In this document: positions 63,191 through 64,000 of the stretch, one piece after another
Layout of the letters: each line of letters begins with the position of its first letter
Numbering within the stretch: the first letter of the stretch is position 1
Origin: Bacillus sp. FJAT-49711
GTDB taxonomy: Bacteria; Bacillota; Bacilli; Bacillales; Bacillaceae_C
Direction of reading: 5' to 3'
Assembly (NCBI RefSeq): GCF_018343715.1
Contig: NZ_JAGYPL010000004.1
Location: 310,001 to 374,000, forward strand
Length of the DNA stretch: 64,000 nucleotides
Translations under genes and position numbers: made by a program
Notes under the pieces: generated by a model
Database searches by the model: none
The model's input: only the letters and a program-made list of their open reading frames with translations
Told to the model about the DNA's origin: nothing

Positions 63191-63443
63191 GAGATTTTCG
63201 ATTAAATCTATTCTCGGCACCATTACATCGAGAATTAAACCTGAATTCTCGATCAAACCTTCTCCCAGAGTCGTTTCATCGTGAATTACCGCTGAATTCT
63301 CGGCCAAACCATCTACCAGTGCTATTTCATCGAGAATTAACTCAGAATTCTCGACCAAATCTCTTCCCAGCACTATTTTATCGAGTATTAACGAGGTATT
63401 AGCGATGAAATTATCTAATCCATTAATTTCATCGTGAATAAAC
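63191..63443. repeat. minisatellite: five units of 51-52 bp in the iolA-iolD gap
   Basis: Units begin GAATTCTCG and contain TTTCATCG(T/A)GAATTA (63191-63242, 63243-63293, 63294-63344, 63345-63395, 63396-63443). CGAGAATT...GAATTCTCG across unit borders makes each junction a hairpin. Because 51 is a multiple of three, the minus strand stays open for 95 codons with a 17-residue period (for example [32 protein letters not shown]). That frame starts right after iolA without a clear ribosome binding site; translation is doubtful. Confidence 0.92.
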
Positions 63444-63449
63444 AATCAT

Positions 63450-64000
63450 TTATACCCAGCGAGCAGTTACAACTTTCTTTCTCGTATAAAATTCCACGCC
63501 ATCTGTCCCATTCGCATGCAAATCTCCGTAGAAGGAGTCTTTATATCCTGAGAATGGGAAGAATGCCATTGGGGCTGGGACTCCGATATTGACTCCAAGC
63601 ATCCCCGCATCGATCGTTTCGCGGAACTTGCGCACGCTTCCTCCATCTTTTGTAAAAATACAAGCGCCGTTTGCAAATCTTGATTCATTCGCAAGTCGTA
63701 CTGCTTCTTCAAGATTTTTCACACGTGAGATAGACAATACGGGAGCAAATATTTCGTCTTGCCATATTTTCATTTCACTTGTCACTTCGTCAAATATTGT
63801 TGCTCCTACGAAATATCCGTCCCCATCCACGCTGTCCTTACGACCATCTCGAACAATACGGGCACCCTCTTCTATACCTTTTTCAATATATTGCAATGTT
63901 CTTTCTTTATGCTGTTCACGTATAACTGGTCCTAGGAAAACACCTTCTTCTAGTCCATTGCCTATTTTAATGTCGTTTGTTTTTTGTAATAAGATGTCGA
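63450..64000 (-). CDS. iolA: methylmalonate-semialdehyde dehydrogenase IolA, N-terminus outside window
   Basis: The C-terminal about 183 codons are visible and the frame continues past the right edge ([20 protein letters not shown] near 63.93 kb). Typical segments are [51 protein letters not shown] and [20 protein letters not shown]. The enzyme turns malonate semialdehyde into acetyl-CoA at the end of the inositol pathway. The catalytic Cys lies outside the window. Confidence 0.95.
   Translation of the reverse strand, partial: DILLQKTNDIKIGNGLEEGVFLGPVIREQHKERTLQYIEKGIEEGARIVRDGRKDSVDGDGYFVGATIFDEVTSEMKIWQDEIFAPVLSISRVKNLEEAVRLANESRFANGACIFTKDGGSVRKFRETIDAGMLGVNIGVPAPMAFFPFSGYKDSFYGDLHANGTDGVEFYTRKKVVTARWV

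Noticed and set aside
63191-63443. CRISPR array
   Set aside because: Units are similar along their length and only five in number; no spacers and no cas genes.
63158-63445. 95-residue minus-strand open frame in the iolA-iolD gap
   Set aside because: The frame is a by-product of a 51-bp tandem repeat; no convincing ribosome binding site. Kept as a repeat, not a CDS.

Overview
The window is low-GC, AT-rich DNA from a Bacillaceae-type Firmicute (Bacillus in the broad sense). Evidence for this: strong GGAGG-type ribosome binding sites, frequent TTG/GTG starts, and orthologues of typical Bacillus genes (lutABC, iol genes, yktB, ylmA, bmrA). There are no rRNA or tRNA genes, no CRISPR array and no prophage. 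Most of the window is metabolic and accessory chromosome.

Layout. 1-0.9 kb: a ROK-family repressor cut by the left edge. 1.0-4.0 kb: lutABC (L-lactate oxidation), divergent from a GH123/DUF4091-like glycosidase (4.2-5.9 kb). 6.7-21.5 kb: a fucosylated-glycan utilisation locus read leftward: GntR regulator, lipoprotein and two permeases of a CUT1 sugar importer without its own ATPase, an amino-sugar-phosphate deacetylase, a Gfo/Idh protein, a FruK/LacC-type kinase, a fuconolactonase-like amidohydrolase, two GH29 enzymes, a sugar epimerase-like protein and a GH95 enzyme. 22-25.3 kb: housekeeping and orphan genes. 25.5-31.5 kb: a second carbohydrate cluster (GH5, MFS, PHP phosphatase, lone sugar-binding lipoprotein, AraC regulator). 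31.6-34.2 kb: small Bacillus genes and an MscS channel. 34.2-37.9 kb: a CuA haem-copper enzyme operon that looks like a ba3 oxidase, but its catalytic subunit has Asn237 where the cross-linked active-site Tyr belongs. It is accompanied by SCO/SenC and a membrane protein and preceded by an FNR box; I read it as a probable nitric oxide reductase. 38-56 kb: mixed genes (haem O synthase, E. coli-type SpeD, glutaminase, efflux pumps, a GGDEF-EAL protein, a PadR-controlled membrane module, pirin). 56.7-58.0 kb: a solitary TnpB element with its right-end guide RNA region. 58.2-64 kb: an inositol operon (iolA-iolD-iolE-iolX-like-lacI) whose iolA is cut by the right edge.

How the genes could work together. 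The glycosidases would trim fucose and N-acetylhexosamine from imported oligosaccharides. The lactonase fits non-phosphorylative fucose oxidation, which ends in pyruvate plus lactate or lactaldehyde, and lutABC could burn the lactate. Candidate cre, FNR, PadR and GntR sites are visible.

Repeats. Two near-identical 233-bp elements with inverted ends (one inside the importer operon), two GTGCCAGGCAC hairpin elements, and two unrelated minisatellites sharing a 51-52 bp period occupy the main gene-free stretches.
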